Assembly: GCF_014645655.1 (NCBI RefSeq)
Contig: NZ_BMMD01000008.1
Span: 96,171-160,170, forward strand
DNA: 64,000 nucleotides
Origin: Agromyces bauzanensis
Lineage (GTDB): Bacteria > Actinomycetota > Actinomycetes > Actinomycetales > Microbacteriaceae
Direction of reading: 5' to 3'
In this document: piece after piece, positions 55,610 through 63,393 of the stretch
Numbering within the stretch: the stretch's first letter is position 1
Layout of the letters: each line of letters opens with the position of its first letter
Notes under the pieces: model-generated
What the model saw: the letters and a program-made list of their open reading frames with translations, nothing else
The model's database searches: none
What the model was told of the DNA's origin: nothing
Position numbers and translations under genes: made by a program

Positions 55610-55725
55610 CCTGTCCACCTTCCCCGGAGCGTCTGTCCTCTGGTAACGCTACGCGGGCGCCTGCATATTTCAAGGAAGGGAAGGGTCGACTGGGTCGGGG
55701 TTGACAGCGACGACGTACGGATGCC

Positions 55726-56071
55726 TCAGGCGTCGGGCTCGGGAATGCGGCGCCGGCCCTGCATCCGCTGTTCGACCCGCCAGTGCGAGACTCCATCGGT
55801 CGATGTTCGTCCCGTCCAGGTGAACGAGTCGGCAGTGACGTCGGTGAACGCCCACTCGAGGTGGCTGCCGTCCATGTCGAGCCCCGTGATCCGGATGTCG
55901 CCGACCGCGGATTCCGATTCCATGACGATGAAGTTGCCGGCCAGCGGCGCAGCCCACCCAGGTGCCCACGAACTGGCCGAACTGCATGACCGCCGCGTGG
56001 TGGTCGGGATGCGGGCCGGGAGCTCGGAGCTCGGTGAGCATGTTCGCGTGGCTGCTCACGGATGACGTCAC
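55726..56071 (-). pseudogene. Broken small gene (internal deletion and frameshift)
   Basis: The minus strand starts at GTG 56071 and runs through HPDHHAAVMQFGQFVGTWVG, then shifts frame at about 55956 to AGNFIVMESESAVGDIRITG and ends QRMQGRRRIPEPDA. Both halves look like one small protein of the type that starts with F-x-GTW and ends with a strand about dosed reaction (DGVSHWRVEQRMQGRR). The middle seems deleted as well. I do not recognise a characterised family. No intact frame spans it. Confidence 0.5.
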
Positions 56072-56159
56072 ACCTGCACCGTAGCGGGTCTCTCACCGGG
56101 AACGCATGCCTCGGCACTCGTTGGACACTCCCGATCGAGAACGGGGCGGGTTCACGTGG

Positions 56160-56230
56160 AGCGGATGACGGGAATCGAACCCGCGTAATCAGTTTGGAAG
56201 ACTGAGGCTCTACCATTGAGCTACATCCGC
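56160..56230 (-). tRNA. tRNA-Gly (TCC)
   Basis: On the minus strand GCGGATG/CATCCGC form the acceptor stem, the anticodon stem TCAGT/ACTGA closes loop CTTCCAA, and GCGGGTTCGATTCCCGT is the T-arm. The anticodon is TCC. CCA follows directly in the DNA. Confidence 0.95.
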
Positions 56231-56325
56231 GAGCGCCCGCGTTCGGGCACTGGATCATCGTAGTACACGGCAGGGGTCGGTCCCGTCACGGTACGTACGC
56301 GGCGTCCCTTCGAAGGACCAGCCAC

Positions 56326-56696
56326 ATGAACGGGGGGAGACGGTCGAGGCGCTGATCGCAACGCTGAACGCCGGAGACATCGACGGCATGGATGCCGTGT
56401 TCCACGAGGACGCCGTCATGGAATGGCCCCAGTCGGGCGAACGCATCGTCGGCGGCGACAACCGGCGAGGTGTCTGTCACGCCTTTCCGCGGCTGCCGAA
56501 GATCACGCCGCATCGTGTGATCGCAGAAGGCGACCTCTGGGTCGCGGAGGCGGACCTCGACTACGGTGACGGCGCGATCTACCAGACCGTGTTCATCTTC
56601 GAGATGCGCGACGGGGAGATCGCCAAGGAGACGGCGTACTGGTCGCAACCGTTCCCGGCGCCCGACTGGCGTGCCCAGTGGGTCGAGCGCACCTGA
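56326..56696 (+). pseudogene. SnoaL/NTF2-like protein, frameshifted in a G6 tract
   Basis: From ATG 56326 (GAAGGA 9 nt upstream) the frame reads MNGG, then a run of six G (56332-56337) leads into the wrong frame. One more G would join it to ETVEALIATLNAGDIDGMDAV and then HEDAVMEWPQSG, EGDLWVAEADLDYGDG and YWSQPFPAPDWRAQW, a complete 123-residue SnoaL-like ketosteroid-isomerase-fold protein. Translation from the internal ATG 56388 would lose the first helix. So it is a broken gene, a phase-variable tract or a homopolymer read error. Confidence 0.65.
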
Positions 56697-56730
56697 CGGG
56701 TGCGGTGAGGCAACCGCGCTGATCGAGTCG

Positions 56731-59700
56731 CTACCGCAGCTCGGCGATCGAGCGCGCAACCCTGCGCGCCAGGCGCAGCTGTCGCTCGTAGGTCGCCGCG
56801 AGCGCCACGAGGATGACGCCCGCGATCCCGAGCCACAGCCACCACCACACCGCCTCGTAGAGCCCCGTGATCCACGGCCAGAGCTGGTCGACCGCGTGCA
56901 CGAGCAGCACGACGCCGCCGAGGAGCAACGGGGCCTGCAGGCGGCGTACCGCACCCACCACCACGGCCGCCGCGGCGACGATCCCGAGCGCGATGAGCCG
57001 CCACAGCACGGGATCGGTGAAGTCCGCGATGAGGGCGGGCAGGAGGAGCACCGCGAGACCAGGTCCCAGCGCCGGCCAACTCGGCAGGGCGGGGGACCGC
57101 AGCATCCGGAACGCCCCAGCGCCGATGAGGGCGGCACCGACCGGCACGGTCACGACGTCGAACGGCTCGACGCTGCTCGCCACGAGCACGATGATGCCGC
57201 CGAGCACGAGCACGCCGAGGGTGCTCCATCCGAGGATCGGCCCGGCGATCGGCCGCACGCTGAGCGCCACCGCGGCCACGTGCAGGACCGCCAGCAACGG
57301 GAAGAGCACAGCGGCGCGCAGTGTCGGCTCGTCGCCGAGGACGATCGCGATGGTCGTGGGGATCGAGACCGAGACGACGGATGCCGCGAGCATCGTCTCC
57401 GCGACGACGGCGGGCCGCGACCCGGTCTGAGCCCATGCCACGGCGGTCACGACTCCGGCTCCCAGCGCGAGCACCGGCCAGAACTCGATGGGCAGCGCGC
57501 TGCGCTCGCCCGCCGCGACGGCCGACCCGCGCACCAGCGCGGCGCCGGTGAACGCGACCCAGCCGGTCGCCACGCCGAGGACGCGGATGGGCACACCGCG
57601 TGCCGCCTCGGGGAGGAAGACCGACGCGATCGCGATCACCGCGCCCGTCGCCACGAGCACGAGCGTGCGCAGCTCGGAGTCGGCGCTCGACCCGACGCTC
57701 GGCAGCACGGCGGCAGCCGCCGCGGACGCGACGAGCGCGGTGCGTCCGCCGGCCGCCGCTGCAGGTGCGGTGCGGCGCCAGGTGATGAGCGCGGCCGTGG
57801 CGGCGAGTCCCACCGCAAGGGGCAGCGTGTAGGCCTCGATGTCGTCCACGCCATCGCCCACGAGCCGGGTCCAGACGGTCGCGATCGCGAGCACCAGGCT
57901 CAGCCAGGACAGATGCCGGCCGGGCGACGAGCCGCCGATGGGGTCCCCGTCGAGTGCGGCGACGAGCAACGGCACCGGGGTGAGCATCAGGAGGAGCAGC
58001 CACACCTGGTCGCCGGCGGCGGGGGCGGCCATCAGGGTGATGAGACCGGCGATGCCGAGAGCGGCGCACCACGCGAGTCGCGCGGCGCGCTCACCGCGGC
58101 CGATCACGACCGGGGTGATGGCGGCGGCGACCAGCACGGCGGCCGCCGCACCGAGGATCGAGGGCGGCGCCTCGGGAATGTCGGCGACGATGCGTTCCAG
58201 CGCGATGACGAGCAGGATCGGACCGGCCGCGGCCGACAGCACGCGGACGAGCGTGGGGAGCGGCCGGCGCAGCGCGGGCAGGATGACCACGGTCGCGGCG
58301 GCGGCGGGCAGCCACCGCAGCGAATCGGACCCGACGAGCGCCACGGCGCCCGCACCGGTCATCGTCGCGGCAAGGGCCGGCAGGAACAGCCCGAGGCGAT
58401 CCACGTCGGAGAGTCGGGGGGCGAACAGTGGAACCGCGAGCAGCGCCGCGCCGACCGTGCCGAGCCACATCCACGGGGAGTCCCACGGCGGCGCGACGGG
58501 CGTCCCCGACGCGACGAACCAGCTCGGAAGGCTGAGTGACGCCGCGGCCACCATGAGCACCGCCACGACGAGGTGAGCCACGCCCAAGCCCTGGGCCGCG
58601 CCGGCCGTCGGGAGGCGCGGCGCGAGCAGCCGGCCGGTGACGGTGACGGCGAGGACCGCAGCGAACGCCCACGGCCAGACCATCGCGTTCGAATACGCGG
58701 CCAGCACCGCCAGGGCGGCGCCGCCGACGCCGAGCACGGCGAGGGTCGGCGTCAGTCCCGGCAGGTGCGCGGGAAACCGCGTCGACGCCACCAGAAGGCC
58801 GCACAGCGTAATCGCGATGAAGATCGCTGCCGGCGCCGCCGCACCGGGAAGCGTCGCCCCGATCACGAGCATCCCGGCCATCACGGCGGCGATCTCGACG
58901 GCGGCGAACCGACGCACCCGACCCAGGATGAGGGACACCACGCACGTGCCCGCCGCGACGACGAACGGCACCAGCATCGTGCCGAGGTCGAGCTCCGCGG
59001 GCATCCGCGCCACGCGAGCATCCGGCTCCACGTGCCAGGCGGGGACGCTCGCCATCACCCGCCAGCCGATCGAGGCGACGCCGGCGAGCAGGCCCGGCAC
59101 CGCCGCGACCGCGGCCACCGCCGCCGACGAGATGAACGCGGCGCGGGCTTCGGCGCGGAGCGGGGCGGGACGACGCACGACGCCCGCCGCAAGCGCCGCG
59201 ATCACGCCGGATGCGGCGGGAGCGAGCCAGATCGCGAGCCCTCGGTCGAGCTCCGCGGCGATGCCTGCCGCCGGGACGAGGGTCGCGGCGATCCCGACGC
59301 CGATCGCCGCAGCGGCACCCCATTCGGGCGGGATCTCCTCCCGAGCGAGGCGCGTCGTGACGATCACGAGGATGCCCCCCGCGGCGACCGCGAGGAGGGT
59401 CCAGGATTCGCCCCATCGCAGATCGGGTAGGGCCCAGAAGGCGGCCCCGAGCGAGGCGACCCCGCCGGCGAACCCGGCCGATGCCATGATCGCGCGCTCG
59501 AGCGACCGCGGCGCCGTGGCGATCGCCGCCGCACCGACGACCAGCGCCGCCAACCCGCCGAGCCACACGCCCGTCGCGGTCTGGGGGTCGATCGCGTACC
59601 CCAGCAGGAACGCTGCGGTCGGCGCGAGCGCCGCTGCCGCGAGGCCCGGAACACGGATGTCGCTCGCCACGCGCGTCGCGGCCAGCACGGCGGCGACGAT

Positions 59701-60465
59701 CGCGAACGACAAGCCGGTATACGCAGCTGGGTCGAGTGCCTCGGTGCCGAAGAGCCGGTTCGCGCGCACGATCCACACGTCGAGCAGGAGCAGCACGACG
59801 GCGACGGAGGCCACGCCCTCGGCGGTGCCCGGGAGACGGCGTGCGCGAAGGAGCCATGCGACGCCGAGCACCACCACGCTGGCGACCGCGATGATCGCCG
59901 ACCGCACCTCGAGGGTGGCCACGAGGTATGCGACGAAGAGGAATACGATCGCCGCCACCGAGATGAGCACCACGCCGAGCGTGAGGAGGAAGACCTGCAC
60001 GCCCGAGCGGCGTCGTGCCGGCGGTGTCATCGGCTGCGGCGTCTCCGGCGGCGTCTGTGGCGTGCCGACTTCGGCAGCCGGCGCCGGAGGCGGGGTGACG
60101 GCACCGGGGCGCGCTGGAGCGACGGCCGGATCGGCGCTCGAGGCCGGCGCGGCCGCTGCCACGGCCATGGCCATGGCAGCGATCGACTCGGATGTCGGCA
60201 CCTGGCGCGACTCACGTTCCGCCTGCGCCTCGCGCATGCGCGTGATGAGCTGCTGCCTCGCCGCCTCCGCCTCGAAGACCCTCCTGGACGCCGCGAGCAG
60301 GTCCGCCGACTCGGGCACTCGGAGGTCGAGTCCGCACTCGATGCAGCGCGAGGAGTACAGGGTGGCGAAGCACGCGGGGCAGCGCGTGGTGTCTACGAAC
60401 CACGCCGGATCGGACGGCCAGCGACGGAGGTCCCCGGCCCCGTCGCGAGGGAGACGGTTGGTCAT
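56731..60465 (-). CDS. Giant polytopic membrane protein, SCO7613-like
   Basis: The 1244-residue protein starts with a zinc-ribbon (C29, C32, C41, C44: CPACF...CIECG), a short helical part (about 55-95), a Pro/Ala-rich linker to about 150, and then more than thirty hydrophobic segments to the C-terminus. It resembles the SCO7613-type membrane proteins of Actinobacteria, whose role is unknown. ATG 60465 is chosen for the GGGAGAG upstream and because the zinc-ribbon follows. There is no sign of a transporter motif. Its size and Ala/Val bias make many false overlapping frames. Confidence 0.85.
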   Translation of the reverse strand: MTNRLPRDGAGDLRRWPSDPAWFVDTTRCPACFATLYSSRCIECGLDLRVPESADLLAASRRVFEAEAARQQLITRMREAQAERESRQVPTSESIAAMAMAVAAAAPASSADPAVAPARPGAVTPPPAPAAEVGTPQTPPETPQPMTPPARRRSGVQVFLLTLGVVLISVAAIVFLFVAYLVATLEVRSAIIAVASVVVLGVAWLLRARRLPGTAEGVASVAVVLLLLDVWIVRANRLFGTEALDPAAYTGLSFAIVAAVLAATRVASDIRVPGLAAAALAPTAAFLLGYAIDPQTATGVWLGGLAALVVGAAAIATAPRSLERAIMASAGFAGGVASLGAAFWALPDLRWGESWTLLAVAAGGILVIVTTRLAREEIPPEWGAAAAIGVGIAATLVPAAGIAAELDRGLAIWLAPAASGVIAALAAGVVRRPAPLRAEARAAFISSAAVAAVAAVPGLLAGVASIGWRVMASVPAWHVEPDARVARMPAELDLGTMLVPFVVAAGTCVVSLILGRVRRFAAVEIAAVMAGMLVIGATLPGAAAPAAIFIAITLCGLLVASTRFPAHLPGLTPTLAVLGVGGAALAVLAAYSNAMVWPWAFAAVLAVTVTGRLLAPRLPTAGAAQGLGVAHLVVAVLMVAAASLSLPSWFVASGTPVAPPWDSPWMWLGTVGAALLAVPLFAPRLSDVDRLGLFLPALAATMTGAGAVALVGSDSLRWLPAAAATVVILPALRRPLPTLVRVLSAAAGPILLVIALERIVADIPEAPPSILGAAAAVLVAAAITPVVIGRGERAARLAWCAALGIAGLITLMAAPAAGDQVWLLLLMLTPVPLLVAALDGDPIGGSSPGRHLSWLSLVLAIATVWTRLVGDGVDDIEAYTLPLAVGLAATAALITWRRTAPAAAAGGRTALVASAAAAAVLPSVGSSADSELRTLVLVATGAVIAIASVFLPEAARGVPIRVLGVATGWVAFTGAALVRGSAVAAGERSALPIEFWPVLALGAGVVTAVAWAQTGSRPAVVAETMLAASVVSVSIPTTIAIVLGDEPTLRAAVLFPLLAVLHVAAVALSVRPIAGPILGWSTLGVLVLGGIIVLVASSVEPFDVVTVPVGAALIGAGAFRMLRSPALPSWPALGPGLAVLLLPALIADFTDPVLWRLIALGIVAAAAVVVGAVRRLQAPLLLGGVVLLVHAVDQLWPWITGLYEAVWWWLWLGIAGVILVALAATYERQLRLARRVARSIAELR

Positions 60466-60657
60466 GGGCACACTCTCCCACGTGCGGGTGTCGCCGTGAC
60501 GCATCATCCACCGTGCCGATTCGGGGGCCATCGCTGTTGTCGGCGTCCTGCCGCATCGGCGGGGTCGGCCGTGCAGTAGACTTTCGGGGGTCCATCCGTG
60601 CTTCGGTCTGCTTCGGCGTGCCCGTGCGGGATGGTTCGACGAGTTGAGTCAGCGACT

Positions 60658-60734
60658 CGGGGCGTAGCTCAGCTTGGTAGAGCGCCCGCTTTGGGAGCGG
60701 GAGGCCGCAGGTTCGAATCCTGTCGCCCCGACCA
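60658..60734 (+). tRNA. tRNA-Pro (TGG), integration target
   Basis: CGGGGCG/CGCCCCG form the acceptor, the anticodon stem closes loop TTTGGGA, and GCAGGTTCGAATCCTGT is the T-arm; CCA is encoded. A -10-like TAGACT lies about 85 bases upstream. A tyrosine-integrase element starts right behind it, so its 3' end is probably the attachment core. Confidence 0.95.
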
Positions 60735-60753
60735 GTTTCACCCGGAATATCAA

Positions 60754-60805
60754 GGGTTTCCATGACTCGAAAGGTCGTGGATCTTGATCCAGTCATCGAA
60801 AACCC
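60754..60805. repeat. Imperfect inverted repeat beside the attachment site
   Basis: GGGTTTCCATGAC (60754-60766) is nearly the reverse complement of GTCATCGAAAACCC (60792-60805), and TGGATC/GATCCA form a small palindrome between them. It sits 20-70 bases from the tRNA end, where integrase arm or excisionase sites are expected. The rest of 60735-60945 shows no gene. Confidence 0.5.
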
Positions 60806-60945
60806 ATCTCAATGGCTGCTGCCGGACCGCGTTGGCAACCCGGCGCTCCGGCAGCGCCAGGTTGTTTCGGGATAGCTCTCGTTGCCCCGGCGGTGCCGTC
60901 GTACCTGTTCGGTAGGGAGCCGACACCGCATCGAACCCCTGGGGG

Positions 60946-61143
60946 CTGGAGCCGCTGCTCGACGTGGGCGAGCTGGCCGCGTACCGCGGCGTGCCGGTCT
61001 CGACCGTCTACGACTGGCGCACCCGCGGCCTCGGGCCGCGGGCGTACCGTTTCGGGAAGCACCTGAAGTTCGCGGTCTCGGATGTGCGCATCTGGATCGA
61101 GCAGCAGCGCGAATTCGACACGCCCGAGCAGGCGGGGAGGTGA
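60946..61143 (+). CDS. AlpA/excisionase-like HTH protein with unclear start
   Basis: The frame ending at TGA 61141 encodes a compact winged-HTH protein: LLDVGELAAYRGVPVSTVYD, then WRTRGLGPRAYRFGKHLKF and VSDVRIWIEQQRE. This is the AlpA/MerR-like fold of excisionases. No ATG exists in this frame after the TAG at 60913; CTG 60946 or GTG 60964 must serve, and GTG would clip the first helix. It lies 4 bases before the integrase ATG, the usual order xis-int. It may direct excision of the element. Confidence 0.65.
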   Translation: MEPLLDVGELAAYRGVPVSTVYDWRTRGLGPRAYRFGKHLKFAVSDVRIWIEQQREFDTPEQAGR

Positions 61144-61147
61144 CCCG

Positions 61148-62332
61148 ATGAGCCGCCCGCGCCTGGCTATCGGCACGTTCGGCGACATCGGCGTCGTGCG
61201 CACGCCCGGCGGGAGGCACACCGCCCGCGCTCGCTACCGTGACTGGGACGGCAAGACCCGGCTCGTCGAGGCGACCGCGGACGCGAGCAAGGCCGCGACT
61301 CAGGCGCTCAAGCAGAAGCTCACGAGCCGAGCCCTGTTCCAGCCTTCCTCGACCGCGCTGAGCCCCGACAGCCCGTTCGGTGAGCTGGTCGCGTACTGGC
61401 TGGAAGACCTCGACCTGGAAGACCGGCTCTCGCGGACGACGAGGCTGCTGTACGAGCGGAACATGCGCACGCTCGTGCTGCCCGCGTTCGAGAATCTCAC
61501 GCTCCGCGAGATCGGCGTCGCGCGCTGCGACCACTTCCTGAAGCAGATGGCGAAGAAGAGCTACAGTCGGGCGCGGCAGGCGCGGCTCGTGCTGCGCCTG
61601 GCGCTGGCCCTCGCAGTGCGGCATGAGGTGCTGCCGCGTAACCCGGTCGATTCGGTGTCGCGCCTTCACCGTCCTCCGCACACGCCGGATGCGCTCACGC
61701 CCGTGGAGGTGAACGCGATCCGCCTTGCCATCGCCGCGTGGGAGGCGGGGCGTGCCGTCTCGGGGCCGAAGCCAGACGGGCAGCTCGGCGTGATCGTGGA
61801 GGTCATGCTCGGCACGTCCGCGCGCATCGGGGAGGTGCTGGCGATCCGCCGCCGCGACATCGATATCACCAGCGCCACCCCGTCGATCCGCATCGCGGGC
61901 ACCATCGTCAGTCACAAGGGCGAGGCGACCTCGCGGCAGGATCACCCCAAGACCGCGAAGTCCCGGCGCACGGTGGCAATCCCGACCTTCACCGCAGAGG
62001 CTGTTCGCAAGCGCCTGGTGTGCGTGAATAACCCCTCCCTCGACGCGCTACTTTTCACCACGCGCGAGGGAAACCCGCTGACGACCAACAGCGTGCGCCG
62101 CCAGCTCCGACACGTCTTGAAGCTCGCGGGCATCACCGGGGTCACCCCGCACATGTTCCGCCGCACCGTCGCCACGGTCATCAATGAGCAGGCGGGCGTT
62201 GACCTCGCCGCGGAGCTGCTGGGGCACACCAACACGAAGATCACGATCCAGCACTACATCCGCCGCAACGAGATGGTGAATCCCGCCACGGCCGAGCTGC
62301 TCGACCGAGTGCTGGCCAAGGAAGGATCGTGA
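61148..62332 (+). CDS. int: Tyrosine-type site-specific integrase
   Basis: The 394-residue recombinase integrates and, with the small HTH protein, excises the element. It has an N-terminal arm-binding part with RARYRDWDGKTRLVEA (about 20-35), a SAM-like core-binding domain (about 80-170) and the catalytic domain with R226 in TSARIGEVL, H335 and R338 in HMFRRT, and the nucleophile Y370 in IQHYIRR. The catalytic set is complete. ATG 61148 follows GGGGAGG at 61135-61141. Its place next to tRNA-Pro fits its function. Confidence 0.95.
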   Translation: MSRPRLAIGTFGDIGVVRTPGGRHTARARYRDWDGKTRLVEATADASKAATQALKQKLTSRALFQPSSTALSPDSPFGELVAYWLEDLDLEDRLSRTTRLLYERNMRTLVLPAFENLTLREIGVARCDHFLKQMAKKSYSRARQARLVLRLALALAVRHEVLPRNPVDSVSRLHRPPHTPDALTPVEVNAIRLAIAAWEAGRAVSGPKPDGQLGVIVEVMLGTSARIGEVLAIRRRDIDITSATPSIRIAGTIVSHKGEATSRQDHPKTAKSRRTVAIPTFTAEAVRKRLVCVNNPSLDALLFTTREGNPLTTNSVRRQLRHVLKLAGITGVTPHMFRRTVATVINEQAGVDLAAELLGHTNTKITIQHYIRRNEMVNPATAELLDRVLAKEGS

Positions 62333-62374
62333 TGCACAGATACGCTTGGATGACTGTGCAAGGGGAGGTAGAAT

Positions 62375-62746
62375 GTGACCATGACACCGGCAACCCTGAC
62401 CATCGACCCCGAGGACGTGCGCGCCAGCGCGCGCGACGCCTCGGCGCGCCCGGCCTGGCTGGAGAAGGTCGCGGAGTACGTCCAGCGCGCCGCCTCCGAG
62501 GGCGAGACGGTCACGCTTACCGCGAAGCAGCGGATGCTCACGCCCGAGCAGGTCGCCGCGCTCACCGGGGTGTCGCGCTCGACCATCTCCCGCAAGATCA
62601 AGGCGGGCGAGATCCACGCCGTCAAGGTCGGCAACCGCAACCGAATCCCGTTCGACGAGTACATGCGGTGGTGGGATCAGGCGATGGGCGACGTTGTGGA
62701 ACTGGTGCGCGATGACCTCCGGGAAGACCTCTTCGGCACGCGCTGA
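62375..62746 (+). CDS. HTH protein, likely antitoxin/regulator of the PIN pair
   Basis: The 123-residue protein has an N-terminal helical part (about 10-50, containing RPAWLEKVAEYVQRAASEG) and a HTH excisionase-type domain: MLTPEQVAALTGVSRSTISR with KIKAGEIHAVKVGNRNRIP. A C-terminal acidic helix (DVVELVRDDLRED) could bind a toxin. GTG 62375 or ATG 62381 both follow AGGGGAGG. The PIN gene starts two bases after its stop. This gene order (DNA-binding first, PIN second) is that of a type II toxin-antitoxin pair, which is inferred. Confidence 0.75.
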   Translation: MTMTPATLTIDPEDVRASARDASARPAWLEKVAEYVQRAASEGETVTLTAKQRMLTPEQVAALTGVSRSTISRKIKAGEIHAVKVGNRNRIPFDEYMRWWDQAMGDVVELVRDDLREDLFGTR

Positions 62747-62747
62747 C

Positions 62748-63392
62748 GTGACCTTCGTCTTCCTCGACGCCAACGTTGTCGCCAAGCCCGTCACCCGCAC
62801 CATCCTGATGGTCGGCGCGGCCCGCAGCGGGCTCTCCGTCGGATGGAGCGCGACAGCCGAGGCGGAAGCCGCACGCCACATGCGTCAGCGGGCGACCACG
62901 CCCGCGGACGTGCGCAGGCGCTACGGCGGTGAACTCACGCCGACCGGGGAAATGGCCGGACGGTTCGAGGCCACCGAGCCCAAGGACCGGCAGCTCCTCG
63001 CCGACGCCGAAGCCGCCGGTGCACGGTTCCTCATCACCGAGGACGTGGACGACTACGGACTGGCAGACCTTGCCAGCGGCGGCATCTCGGCGGTGAACCC
63101 TGATCTGTTCCTCGCCGAGCGGCTGACGCGCGAGGCATACGGCGTGGTCATCCTGCGGTTCGTGGAACTCCAGGTGAATCCACCGACGACGCCCGCGCAG
63201 TTCCATGCCGCCATCGCCAAGCAGCACCCGCGCCTGTTCGCCGCGCACGCCGACCTCTACGACATCGCGCCCGAGCGGGGCGTGCATTCGGAACCCGCTG
63301 TCATCTTCCGCGGCACGCGCTGCCTGCGCTGTGAGCGGATCGTCGCCGACCCGACTGCGATCATCGACGGGCTCGGCCCGGAGTGCCGCTGA
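62748..63392 (+). CDS. PIN-domain protein with Cys-rich tail, putative toxin
   Basis: The 214-residue protein opens with VFLDANVVAKP, whose D7 with E38/E40, D80 (PKDRQLL) and D99 (ITEDVDDYG) gives the acidic PIN nuclease set, so RNA cleavage is plausible. VapC toxins are about 130 residues; here about 80 more follow, ending CLRCERIVADPTAIIDGLGPECR in spirit: two cysteines spaced CxxC and a third near the end, with a GLGPEC signature that resembles the DUF6011 zinc-ribbon of phage proteins. This fusion is unusual. GTG 62748 is the only start. Toxicity is untested. Confidence 0.75.
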   Translation: MTFVFLDANVVAKPVTRTILMVGAARSGLSVGWSATAEAEAARHMRQRATTPADVRRRYGGELTPTGEMAGRFEATEPKDRQLLADAEAAGARFLITEDVDDYGLADLASGGISAVNPDLFLAERLTREAYGVVILRFVELQVNPPTTPAQFHAAIAKQHPRLFAAHADLYDIAPERGVHSEPAVIFRGTRCLRCERIVADPTAIIDGLGPECR

Positions 63393-63393
63393 G

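Noticed and set aside
56566..58576. Several long plus-strand frames over the giant membrane protein
   Set aside because: They are complementary-strand shadows of a high-GC gene: Arg/Asp/Gly-rich, no domain, no ribosome site.
60962..63300. Short direct and inverted repeats in the element, looked at as a CRISPR array
   Set aside because: No unit of 25-40 bases recurs with regular spacers anywhere in the window.
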